The position numbers were made by a program, and so were the translations under genes. Below, one piece after another: positions 1 to 6,675 of a stretch of DNA of 8,025 bases. Position 1 is the first letter of the stretch. The number at the start of each line of letters is the position of its first letter. The stretch comes from a candidate division WOR-1 bacterium RIFOXYB2_FULL_48_7. GTDB lineage: Bacteria; Margulisbacteria; WOR-1; O2-12-FULL-45-9; XYB2-FULL-48-7. The notes beneath the pieces were generated by a model, which saw only the letters and a list, made by a program, of their open reading frames with translations, was not told where the DNA came from and did not search any database. The stretch lies in NCBI GenBank assembly GCA_001771615.1, contig MEUF01000007.1, positions 1,505 to 9,529 of the forward strand. The letters run 5' to 3'.

Positions 1-1084
1 TTATAAACAGATCACAGTTGCGTCTAATCGCTGCTTTGCTAATCGATTCATCGACCCAGAGATTAAAAACATGGTCGCCCAAATATTCGGCATTCTTGAG
101 TTTTGCCGGTTTTTTTCGATACATTAAGTGCAGCGGTGGGTACCAGTTGCTGACAGCCACTCCTTTTTCTCTTATTAACTGCGCAAGTTCATGCTGCCTG
201 CCACCTTTTACTAAAAAAGAATATCGCCAAAATGTTCCTTTTTCTTTGTATTTAGGCTGGATGATCAGGGGGTGGTTAAGCAACTTGCTGTATAGGGCGG
301 CATTCTCGTTCCTCGTTTTCACTATCTTTTGAAGCCCATTCAACGAAGACCGGATATCATTTAGTACCTTACTGTCCAGTTCCTTGAATAAATAAAGATT
401 TTTGAATGTTTGCGGGAAAACAGAATACAATCCAGCTTTTTTGGGATCTCTTCTTACGATATTAGCTAATGCATAGTATTTTTTCGAATATTTTTCTTGC
501 AGCTGCCTGTAGCCTCTTATTTTAGATGGCAATTTTCTGATCAGCGCGTTAATGAGCTGAAAATATCTATCATCATCGAACAATAAGGCGCCCCCACCAC
601 CACAATCAAGTATCTTGGTGTGTCCAAAGCTTAAGATGGAAATATCTCCGAACGCCCCTAACGGACTGCCCTTATAAGAACCTCCCAATGCCTGGGCCGC
701 ATCCTCGATCAGTCTAATATTGTGTTTTTTGCAGAGGGTGACGATCTCATCAATATCCCCTGGCTGGCCATAAATATGAGGCAGAATGACCGCAACAACA
801 TTCTGGTTCTTCTCTATTGCCTTCTTTAGGGACTTTACTTCCATGTTAAAATCAGAAAGAGAAATGTCAATAAACACTGGTTTTAATCCGGCATACATTA
901 CAGCATTTGCTGGGCTCATGCAGAGCATGGAAGGCAAGGCAACCTTGCCCCTTTTATATCCAAATGCTTTTAGCGCCAGATAGATCGCCGTCGCCCCTCT
1001 GCTTACCAGAATACAATGCTTCCTGTTATGCATCGCAGCAAGCTTCATTTCCAAACTTCTTTTGATATCAATTGTTCGCGGCAT
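1..1084 (-). CDS. DegT/DnrJ/EryC1/StrS-family PLP sugar aminotransferase, 3' end cut by window edge
   Basis: This frame stays open from ATG 1084-1082 to the left edge (361 codons, no stop), so the gene is partial at its C-terminus, probably by only a few residues to tens of residues. The family transfers an amino group from glutamate or glutamine to a keto-sugar nucleotide in the cytoplasm. Seen: RGATAIYLALKAFG near 29-42, the PLP-binding EDAAQALGGSYKG at 127-139 (D128), and SFGHTKILDCGGGGAL at 152-167, where K157 is the expected Schiff-base lysine. GGGG stands where many members have GEGG. The start overlaps the preceding gene by 17 bp and has AGGTG (1095-1091) six bases upstream. It is the last gene visible in the operon. 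It is the conventional sugar aminotransferase of the cluster, in contrast to the class III enzyme at the other end. Family is sure; substrate is unknown. Confidence 0.9.
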   Translation of the reverse strand, partial: MPRTIDIKRSLEMKLAAMHNRKHCILVSRGATAIYLALKAFGYKRGKVALPSMLCMSPANAVMYAGLKPVFIDISLSDFNMEVKSLKKAIEKNQNVVAVILPHIYGQPGDIDEIVTLCKKHNIRLIEDAAQALGGSYKGSPLGAFGDISILSFGHTKILDCGGGGALLFDDDRYFQLINALIRKLPSKIRGYRQLQEKYSKKYYALANIVRRDPKKAGLYSVFPQTFKNLYLFKELDSKVLNDIRSSLNGLQKIVKTRNENAALYSKLLNHPLIIQPKYKEKGTFWRYSFLVKGGRQHELAQLIREKGVAVSNWYPPLHLMYRKKPAKLKNAEYLGDHVFNLWVDESISKAAIRRNCDLFI

Positions 1085-2018
1085 TTATTACACCTTTTTC
1101 AACCAGAGAGTTGACCTCATTTATTGTTATAAACCTGACGGACTTGTCCACCCTGAGGCATTCATCCATAATCGCATCCATGTTTCTTTTGACATCTTTC
1201 TTTTCAAAAGAAAGCAGCGGATGCTCGCATTTAATCACAACTTCGGATGGGTGCATTATTGAGACAAGAAGATCATTTTCTCTCACAAAATTGCGCAGTG
1301 CCCGTTCGATCAAATCATTCTTAAAAGAAAGGTTGATATATCTTTTGATCGGCGTTCTGTCATATGAGGCCTGCGTGCTGATCATCGACATCGGCACTTC
1401 AAGGAGGCCAGTTTGATTGGCACCGGGCACCCGGTAATCATTATATGAGGGTTTGAAAGGTTGTTCAGGGGTGCTCGACCAATCGATCATATTGAACTCG
1501 TCTTTTTTCACCTTGCCAGGCATGGCGGTCGAATCCGTCCTAATCCCTAATTCCCCCAGCACGAACATAAGAGAGTTGTTGCAGATAGACCTGCCCAATC
1601 TTGAGGTTCTTATATTATATTTATTTTTGTCCACCGCGCTGAAACTATTCCTTAGCAACTTTGACAGTGCCACATTGTCATTGATCAAACCAGCATCATG
1701 GTCATAAAGATGCGGGTGCCAGGCTATTTCATCTCCAACGATACTTCTTTCGGCCCAGAGGGGCTCAAACTGCTCAAATAAATGCGCTTCGTTACCATAA
1801 AGTTGCTTAAGCTGCGCGTCACACCTGACAAACCAGGTATATTTTACAGGGCATCCTCCGGAATCCCTGTAACCGGCCAGGGTTTCAATTAGCAAAGGAA
1901 TCCCCTTCTCAACTCCTGTCCAGGAAACTTTTTCCCCCGGCAAAGAAGAATGCCTATCGTAACCGTCATCGTCCGCATCTACAGATACGGCAACAAACAA
2001 TGTCTTATTTGGTGTCAT
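1068..2018 (-). CDS. Polysaccharide deacetylase-like protein (CE4/NodB-like barrel superfamily)
   Basis: A 316-residue soluble protein with no signal peptide or membrane segment visible. It begins with a beta strand leading to an acidic cluster, SVDADDD (12-18), like the D-D metal/catalytic motif at the start of polysaccharide deacetylases. GDEIAWHPHLYDHD follows (95-108; H101 and H103 are probable metal ligands), then LLEVPMS (205-211) and IMHPSE (254-259, H256) near the expected late histidine. Family members remove N- or O-acetyl groups from sugars. The lack of a signal peptide suggests a cytoplasmic sugar intermediate rather than a wall polymer. The ATG at 2018 is chosen because the protein then begins MTPNKTLFVAVSVD, close to the first strand, with GGGGG (2027-2023) upstream. 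An in-frame TTG at 2066 would overlap the methyltransferase by 62 bp and add an unrelated leader. The overlap is 14 bp with the methyltransferase and 17 bp with the aminotransferase. The motifs are divergent, so activity is not assured. Confidence 0.75.
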   Translation of the reverse strand: MTPNKTLFVAVSVDADDDGYDRHSSLPGEKVSWTGVEKGIPLLIETLAGYRDSGGCPVKYTWFVRCDAQLKQLYGNEAHLFEQFEPLWAERSIVGDEIAWHPHLYDHDAGLINDNVALSKLLRNSFSAVDKNKYNIRTSRLGRSICNNSLMFVLGELGIRTDSTAMPGKVKKDEFNMIDWSSTPEQPFKPSYNDYRVPGANQTGLLEVPMSMISTQASYDRTPIKRYINLSFKNDLIERALRNFVRENDLLVSIMHPSEVVIKCEHPLLSFEKKDVKRNMDAIMDECLRVDKSVRFITINEVNSLVEKGVINAANN

Positions 2019-2649
2019 TCTTCCCCCATCCCTTAAAATCCTTGTACATATAAACAGCAAATTCAAAAAGCGGATAATCGTGGCGCAACACCACTCGTTT
2101 AGTCAGGGTTTTGCAATAACTGAATATCTCTTCGGGCTTGTAATAATGTAGCCTGGCCTCCTTAAAATCGACATAACTTGTTATCATGTCGACAGCGACC
2201 CCGCCTCTGTCCGTACAAATATCATATGCTTTCTTCAAAACATCCTTTATGACCTTTTCATTATCATCATATTGCAGCTTGTTGTTGAATGTCTGCGATG
2301 AGAACACAAAATCAAACTTTTCGAAGATAGTATCTTTTTGAATATCTTTCACTTCAAAGTCGGCTTCAGGGAATTTATTCCGACATATTTTTATCAGATC
2401 GCCATTTATATCGTATCCGGTATATTTAGCCCTAATATCTCTGTCCTTTAAATACTGGTAGAAATCGCCGAAGCCGCAGCCGATATCCAGGACAGACGCT
2501 CCTGCCATATTCCCCACCTGCGAAAGGACATCAAATCTTATCTGGCGGCGCTCGGGAGTCCCAGAAGCCATGGTTTTTATATCGTCTCCGTACTGTTGGA
2601 GCCGGTTCGAGTATCTATCGTTGATTATCTGTTTGTCTCTGTCATCCAC
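2005..2649 (-). CDS. Class I SAM-dependent methyltransferase
   Basis: A 214-residue protein with a Rossmann-like SAM-binding domain. Motif I is VLDIGCGFG (53-61), the acidic end of strand 2 is in GYDIN (78-82), and the strand-4 region is DFVFSSQTFN (113-122). A later HYYKPEEIFSYC segment (168-179) and an LRHDYPLFEFAVYMYK ending are seen. The N-terminal 35 residues are charged and helical-looking, possibly a cap over the substrate site. It would methylate an O, N or C position. The neighbours suggest a sugar intermediate, but nothing in the sequence gives the acceptor. The start is GTG at 2649-2647, set by AAGGAGG at 2664-2658 and lying one base after the ATP-grasp stop. An ATG at 2700 in the same frame would overlap the ATP-grasp gene by 50 bp and has no support. 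By eye it is AT-richer than the genes upstream of it. Confidence 0.88.
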   Translation of the reverse strand: MDDRDKQIINDRYSNRLQQYGDDIKTMASGTPERRQIRFDVLSQVGNMAGASVLDIGCGFGDFYQYLKDRDIRAKYTGYDINGDLIKICRNKFPEADFEVKDIQKDTIFEKFDFVFSSQTFNNKLQYDDNEKVIKDVLKKAYDICTDRGGVAVDMITSYVDFKEARLHYYKPEEIFSYCKTLTKRVVLRHDYPLFEFAVYMYKDFKGWGKNDTK

Positions 2650-2650
2650 G

Positions 2651-3856
2651 CTATTTGCCTCCTTCAAGCTCAAGTTCGAGTTTAACCGTCTTTTCTGCAT
2701 CAGCCGCGATTTTTTCCGCTTCTTCTCTAGTCGGAGCTATAGCAATAACATGACCAATTCGATCGGCACCGCAGGTTAAGGTTCGAGTTCGCTCCCCCTC
2801 ACGCACATAGAGTTCCAGCTCATAAATACCAGGAATCTTTTGGGCCTCTTTCAGCCCGGTAATTTTTCTTACATTCCCGTCAACGGCTTCAAAAAACTTA
2901 ATGACAGCCGCCAGATTTTGAGTCCTAGTAAGCTGCGGCGCCTCTCCAAGAGAGGCCAATATCTGCGCACCCACCAGATCGATACCAGTGATCATCGGCA
3001 TGATATCAGTAAAAACCTTAAAACCCGGTCCGCGCGCCGCCAACTCTACAGGTACTGGCCCCTTGCTGGTCATCATCAGTTCCATATGAACCGGTCCAAT
3101 ATTTATTCCGATTGCTTTGATTGCGCTGATTGCAACATCAATGATCGCCCGCTGTTCGGCTGCACTTCTTATAGAAGGAAAAAGAACAGCAGTATCAAGC
3201 AAATAAGGCGGGCCCGTCCTAATCTTGTCGGAAAGCGTGATTATCTTGATCTCCCCGTTATAAATAAAAGCTTCGACGCTGACCTCTACCCCATCCAGAA
3301 ATTCTTCCACCAATACTTTTCCACTTGTGGAATTAAGCAAGGCTTGCCTATAAGACTCATCAACCTCGGCGGGATTGACGACCATTTTTACGCCGCGGCT
3401 GCCGGCGTTATCGGCCGGTTTTATCACAAAAGGATAGCCAATCTCTCTAATCGCCGCCACCAATTCCGCTAGCTTGAATATAGAGAAGGACCTGGGTGAC
3501 GGAACATTGTTGTCGTGAAAAGCTTGACGCATCAATCCTTTGTCGGTCGAGCGGCCGGCAACAGCCGGGCTGATCCCCGGCAGGCCAAGCGTATCAGCAA
3601 TCACCGCCACAGTCCTAACACTGACTTCAGAGGCGATCGTTACCACGCCATCTATTTTTTGGTCGCGCGCAATCTGCAGATTTGCCTTCTCATTCTTTAC
3701 ATCTACGACATATGGAGCATCCGCCAGCTTCAGTCCGGGCGCATTGGCATTCCCATCAGTCGCTATTACATTTAGCCCCATAGTTTTTGCTCTTTCAATA
3801 CCTTTCAACTGATGGGAGCCTGCGCCAACAAACATTATTCGCTTCTTATCGACCAC
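2651..3856 (-). CDS. ATP-grasp domain carboxylate-amine (or carboxylate-thiol) ligase
   Basis: A 401-residue protein with the ATP-grasp layout. The N-terminal Rossmann-like pre-ATP-grasp domain contains GAGSHQLKGIERAKTMG (11-27). The central ATP-binding lobe contains FVIKPADNAGSRGV (143-156) and VEEFLDGVEVSVEAF (183-197). The second lobe contains VHMELMM (256-262, E259) and PVELAARGPGF (269-279, E271). A C-terminal domain runs from about 310. E259 and E271 are likely Mg-ATP ligands. ELAAR stands where purine-enzyme relatives have EINPR, a variant also seen in other ATP-grasp ligases. Such enzymes activate a carboxylate as acyl phosphate and join it to an amine or other nucleophile. In this operon the target may be an amino group on the sugar, or the carboxylate of the nonulosonic acid itself (inference). 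The start is GTG 3856, seven bases after AAGGAG, with an 11 bp overlap with the hydrolase gene. It could be mistaken for carbamoyl-phosphate synthase or PurK, but length and neighbours argue against both. Confidence 0.85.
   Translation of the reverse strand: MVDKKRIMFVGAGSHQLKGIERAKTMGLNVIATDGNANAPGLKLADAPYVVDVKNEKANLQIARDQKIDGVVTIASEVSVRTVAVIADTLGLPGISPAVAGRSTDKGLMRQAFHDNNVPSPRSFSIFKLAELVAAIREIGYPFVIKPADNAGSRGVKMVVNPAEVDESYRQALLNSTSGKVLVEEFLDGVEVSVEAFIYNGEIKIITLSDKIRTGPPYLLDTAVLFPSIRSAAEQRAIIDVAISAIKAIGINIGPVHMELMMTSKGPVPVELAARGPGFKVFTDIMPMITGIDLVGAQILASLGEAPQLTRTQNLAAVIKFFEAVDGNVRKITGLKEAQKIPGIYELELYVREGERTRTLTCGADRIGHVIAIAPTREEAEKIAADAEKTVKLELELEGGK
2658..2664 (-). promoter_or_regulatory. 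Shine-Dalgarno site of the methyltransferase gene
   Basis: AAGGAGG on the minus strand lies eight bases before GTG 2649. It sits inside the last codons of the ATP-grasp gene and decides the GTG start over the upstream ATG at 2700. Confidence 0.85.
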
Positions 3857-4844
3857 TTTTTAACTCCTTCAGGAGAATTGCCCTGATTCGCTCTTTTCCG
3901 CGCCCATCGAAATACTTGCGACCGATTGCTGCTAACTTTTTTCTAGCCGGATAATTCTTCAACAGTGCCTCAATCTTCTTTTTGGCCGTGGCCAAATCAT
4001 AGGCCTGGCCCAAAAACAACAATGCTCCCGCCCTGCCAATATTTTTTGCCAAGGCTGCTTCTTGTTCGTTTTGCGGCAGGACAACGACGGGACAGCCAAT
4101 GGTCAAGAGCTCCATCATTGTCGTCCCGGCGCCGCAAAATGCCAGATCTGTCCTGGCCATTAAATCGGCCATGTTCAAGACTCGTTTTTTAATGAAGAAT
4201 TTATGAGGTCCGTTTTTCAGCATTAGTTTAATAGATCTTTCCAGGCCCTTCCTAAAGATGGGTCCAATCACGATCGTAATATTTAACCGCTCTTCAGGCA
4301 GGTCGTTCAATAAGTCGATCGTCTGTTTGGTATTGTTCCGCGGATCCGCCCCACCAAAAGTCACCAGCACGTTCTTGACCCGGTGGGCAATCGGCTTTCG
4401 TTTGCGGCGCCGTTGCAGTATCTCTTTACGAATGATCGCGTATTTTACTCCCTCAAAAACTGTCGTCGACCCTTTATGCTGCCGGTCATAATGATTCATA
4501 ATATTAACAATCGCATTAATTCGCTTGTCCTGATAGTAGAAATAATCCAAAGCCACGGTGCGCACTCGAGCTATTCCAAGCTCTTCCATTGGGCCTAAAC
4601 TATACGGCCTATCGTAAAGCAACATCATTGGTTTTAGACGGGCGATCGCAGATTGAAGACTGCCCGTCTGAATATGCCTGATTCCACGTTGACGCAAGAT
4701 TTCCGCTGCCTTACTCGCCCCGTCTGTATGGAACATAATCATCATTTTATCCATCAAGCATTTGCCCAGTTCCAGATCGCGAAATACGTGACCGGCGCCA
4801 AGTTTATGTCCGCCATAAGTCGAGATCAATAATTTCGGTTTCAT
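3846..4844 (-). CDS. pseG: PseG/SpsG-type nucleotide-sugar hydrolase (UDP-2,4-diacetamido-2,4,6-trideoxy-sugar hydrolase family)
   Basis: About 332 residues with a two-domain GT-B-like fold. The N-terminal loop YGGHKLGAGHVFRDLELG (10-27) aligns with the GxGHxxR motif of PseG; H19 should match the catalytic histidine (H17 in Campylobacter jejuni PseG). The second domain begins at VTFGGADPRNNT (161-172). It carries the nucleotide-binding CGAGTTMMELLTIGCPVVVL (237-256) and then PQNEQEAALA. In the known pathway PseG cleaves the UDP-sugar to free hexose for the following synthase. In Bacillus subtilis the homologue is SpsG. It overlaps the synthase gene's stop as TGATG if ATG 4844 is used. A GTG one codon upstream (4847, a GTGA overlap) is equally possible, and the Shine-Dalgarno is weak, suggesting translational coupling. 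The N-terminal loop has an extra basic stretch before GAGH, and RRRKRK occurs at 145-150. The true substrate stereochemistry is not readable here. Confidence 0.87.
   Translation of the reverse strand: MKPKLLISTYGGHKLGAGHVFRDLELGKCLMDKMMIMFHTDGASKAAEILRQRGIRHIQTGSLQSAIARLKPMMLLYDRPYSLGPMEELGIARVRTVALDYFYYQDKRINAIVNIMNHYDRQHKGSTTVFEGVKYAIIRKEILQRRRKRKPIAHRVKNVLVTFGGADPRNNTKQTIDLLNDLPEERLNITIVIGPIFRKGLERSIKLMLKNGPHKFFIKKRVLNMADLMARTDLAFCGAGTTMMELLTIGCPVVVLPQNEQEAALAKNIGRAGALLFLGQAYDLATAKKKIEALLKNYPARKKLAAIGRKYFDGRGKERIRAILLKELKSGR
3864..3869 (-). promoter_or_regulatory. Shine-Dalgarno site of the ATP-grasp gene
   Basis: AAGGAG on the minus strand lies seven bases before GTG 3856 and inside the 3' end of the PseG-like gene. 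The spacing favours GTG over the later in-frame ATG at 3835. Confidence 0.8.
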
Positions 4845-5908
4845 CACTGCTCTAATTTTTCCCGGGTCAATGGCTCGTTGACAGCGATATCGGTCTTAAC
4901 CTTTTTTCCAATTATTTCGTCAAGATATTTGGGCATCAGGCCGCTGCCCGGCCGAAGGATAGCAACGCTTTCCCTGGTTATTGTTGATCCTTTTTTCAGA
5001 TCAACAGCGGCAAACAAGCTACGTCGCCCTCTTTGCAAATAGACCATTTCTCGTTCAACCGGCCGTTTCTCCGGTCTGCCGATCGCTTTTTCCACATCTC
5101 GGATCGCTTCGACCATTGCTTTAAGCTCAGCCGGCATCAAGGCATACTTATGGTCGGGCCCAGGCAGATCATTACTAATAGTAAAATGCTTTTCAATGAT
5201 CGTCGCTCCCCTGGCAACCGCGGCAATCGGGATAGTAATACCCTGTGTATGATCTGAATAACCGATTGGGCAAGAATATCGCTGGCGCATCGTATCCATT
5301 GCCGCCAGATGAATATCCTCCATCCGGGGAGGGTACTCGATCCCACAATGCAACAAGGCGTATTGCCGGCAGTCGGCTGCCGTCAGGACCGAGACCGCAT
5401 CGTCGATTTCTTCGAGCGTAGCCATGCCTGTAGATAAAACGACTGGTTTTCCGGTCCGGGCGATGCATTTGATCAACGGCAAGTGGACCAGCTCAAACGA
5501 AGCGATCTTATAGAATGGAATGTTGAGCAGCTCCAGTTCAGCAACAGCCTCTTCATCAAAAGGGGTAGAACAAAACATGATCCCAAGTTCAGCCGCTATT
5601 TTTTGCAGCTGCGGGAGCCAGTCGCGAGGTATCTCCAGTTTTTTGTACAGTTCATAAAGATCCTTGCCGTACGCATTAAATTTGTCTTCGGCCAATGACG
5701 CTATTCGATCAGTTGTTCTGGCAGCAATCTTACCAGCGGTAAAGACCTGGAACTTGACCGCATCAGCGCCGGCGGCCGCAGCCACTTTGATCAGTTCTAC
5801 CGCCTGCTCATAACGCTGGTCATGATTGCTTCCAGCCTCGGCAATGATAAAACAGCGCTCTCCATTACCAATGCGACGATCTCCTATCTGAATAATATCT
5901 TTCATCAT
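4844..5908 (-). CDS. neuB: Nonulosonic (sialic-type) acid synthase, NeuB/SpsE family
   Basis: A 354-residue enzyme: TIM barrel at about 20-270 and a C-terminal SAF (antifreeze-like) domain at about 295-352. It condenses phosphoenolpyruvate with a free amino sugar to give a nine-carbon (nonulosonic) acid. Seen: IAEAGSNH (22-29, E24), VKFQ (51-54, K52), GYSDH (H220), IIEKHFT (H241), GPDHKYAL (250-257) and RPGSG (319-323). The 21-residue spacing of H220 and H241 equals that of the Mn-binding H215 and H236 of Neisseria meningitidis NeuB. R319 probably corresponds to its SAF-domain R314, which reaches the partner's active site. AEAGSNH and GPDHK resemble NeuB and legionaminate synthases more than PseI (AELSANH, no GPDH). 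It overlaps the upstream gene as ATGA (ATG 5908, with a second ATG at 5905), which indicates coupled translation. Function is clear at family level; the exact sugar is open. Confidence 0.94.
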   Translation of the reverse strand: MMKDIIQIGDRRIGNGERCFIIAEAGSNHDQRYEQAVELIKVAAAAGADAVKFQVFTAGKIAARTTDRIASLAEDKFNAYGKDLYELYKKLEIPRDWLPQLQKIAAELGIMFCSTPFDEEAVAELELLNIPFYKIASFELVHLPLIKCIARTGKPVVLSTGMATLEEIDDAVSVLTAADCRQYALLHCGIEYPPRMEDIHLAAMDTMRQRYSCPIGYSDHTQGITIPIAAVARGATIIEKHFTISNDLPGPDHKYALMPAELKAMVEAIRDVEKAIGRPEKRPVEREMVYLQRGRRSLFAAVDLKKGSTITRESVAILRPGSGLMPKYLDEIIGKKVKTDIAVNEPLTREKLEQ

Positions 5909-6675
5909 AATGTTAACAATCTGTCCTTGGCGATCGATTTGAGATAGCCTTCGTTTCTGACAATATTGATATTTTTTTTGAAGACGGCTGGCTCTCGCTC
6001 ATATAACCTGAGTATGTCAGCCAATTTAAAAAGCTGTCCGGGCTGATAAAGCTCCTCCATTATGAACTTGACAACCTCAAAATCTGCCTCTTCATCAACA
6101 CTTAAACGGAGGAAGGATAGATCTTGCTGATATTCAAGCGTTTTCGTCCTGAACTGATCTCGGTTATTCCAAATATATGATGTCACATGCTCTCGTTCTG
6201 ATTTTAGCCTGGCAGCTTGCCAAGCCCTTTCCAGCGCCGCAAAAGAAAACACTTCCGTGTCAAAGCCTTCGGGGTAACTTTGCCCCGTATTGATCAGGTC
6301 AAGGCTCCCACGATCAAGGAAATATTTAATTACACTATCGGTAACATCAGGGTCAAGCAAAGGACAATCAGACGTGACCCGAACGATTGTCCCCAGGTGA
6401 AAAACTTTTGCCGCCTGGTAATAACGGTCAAGAACATCGTTCTCGCTGCCGCGAAAGACCGCAATCCCGCACTTGTCAACATATTCAGCAATAACACAGT
6501 CCTGAGGCGAATCAGTTGTGGCAACTATGACTTGTTTAACGTTTTGACACTGTTTAAGCCGTTCTAACAAATAAAACAACAACGGTTTTCCGAGTATTTG
6601 TTTCATCACTTTGCCTGGAAGCCTGGTGGACCCCATTCTAGCCTGGATAATTACACTGGCTTTTTCTCCATTCAT
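5905..6675 (-). CDS. spsF: SpsF-type cytidylyltransferase (nonulosonate activation)
   Basis: A 256-residue nucleotidyltransferase of the SpsF (COG1861) type. The N-terminal nucleotide-binding loop is VIIQARMGSTRLPGKVM (8-24). RGSENDVLDRYYQAA (75-89), the metal-site region RVTSDCPLLDP (99-109), PEGFDTEVFS (135-144), REHVTSYIW (161-169) and LRLSVDEEADFE (189-200) follow in family order. The expected reaction is CTP plus nonulosonic acid to CMP-nonulosonic acid, in the cytoplasm, making the donor for a glycosyltransferase. Its ATG follows the aminotransferase TAA with no base between, and AGAGG lies nine bases upstream (6689-6685). Next to neuB and pseG homologues it forms the same trio as spsE-spsF-spsG of Bacillus subtilis, in a different order. 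It is not of the NeuA/PseF type, which carries a PARGGSKRIPxKN loop. Activation of another sugar acid is possible. Confidence 0.9.
   Translation of the reverse strand: MNGEKASVIIQARMGSTRLPGKVMKQILGKPLLFYLLERLKQCQNVKQVIVATTDSPQDCVIAEYVDKCGIAVFRGSENDVLDRYYQAAKVFHLGTIVRVTSDCPLLDPDVTDSVIKYFLDRGSLDLINTGQSYPEGFDTEVFSFAALERAWQAARLKSEREHVTSYIWNNRDQFRTKTLEYQQDLSFLRLSVDEEADFEVVKFIMEELYQPGQLFKLADILRLYEREPAVFKKNINIVRNEGYLKSIAKDRLLTL

Noticed and set aside
18..332. Plus-strand open frame of 104 codons at the left edge
   Set aside because: It is the shadow of the clipped DegT aminotransferase, whose minus-strand frame is open throughout and carries the family motifs.
1..1084. Possible pseudogene or non-coding stretch, since no closed minus-strand frame exists here
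   Set aside because: The frame from ATG 1084 reads 361 codons without a stop to the edge; it lacks a stop only because the window ends. The TTATAA at the edge puts a TAA in a different frame.
2019..2066. TTG at 2066 as the start of the deacetylase-like gene
   Set aside because: It adds 16 residues that merely read the methyltransferase 3' end out of frame; ATG 2018 begins just before the first strand of the fold.
2650..2700. Upstream ATG at 2700 as the methyltransferase start
   Set aside because: It would overlap the ATP-grasp gene by 50 bp without a Shine-Dalgarno, while GTG 2649 has AAGGAGG at ideal spacing.
2840..3472. Plus-strand open frame of 210 codons
   Set aside because: It lies antisense inside the ATP-grasp gene, whose motifs are intact; the plus-strand product has no recognisable domain and no sensible ribosome binding site.
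4844..5908. Naming the synthase pseI (pseudaminic acid synthase)
   Set aside because: The AEAGSNH and GPDHK motifs differ from the AELSANH and ESEDSK-type segments of PseI; the broader NeuB/SpsE assignment is safer.
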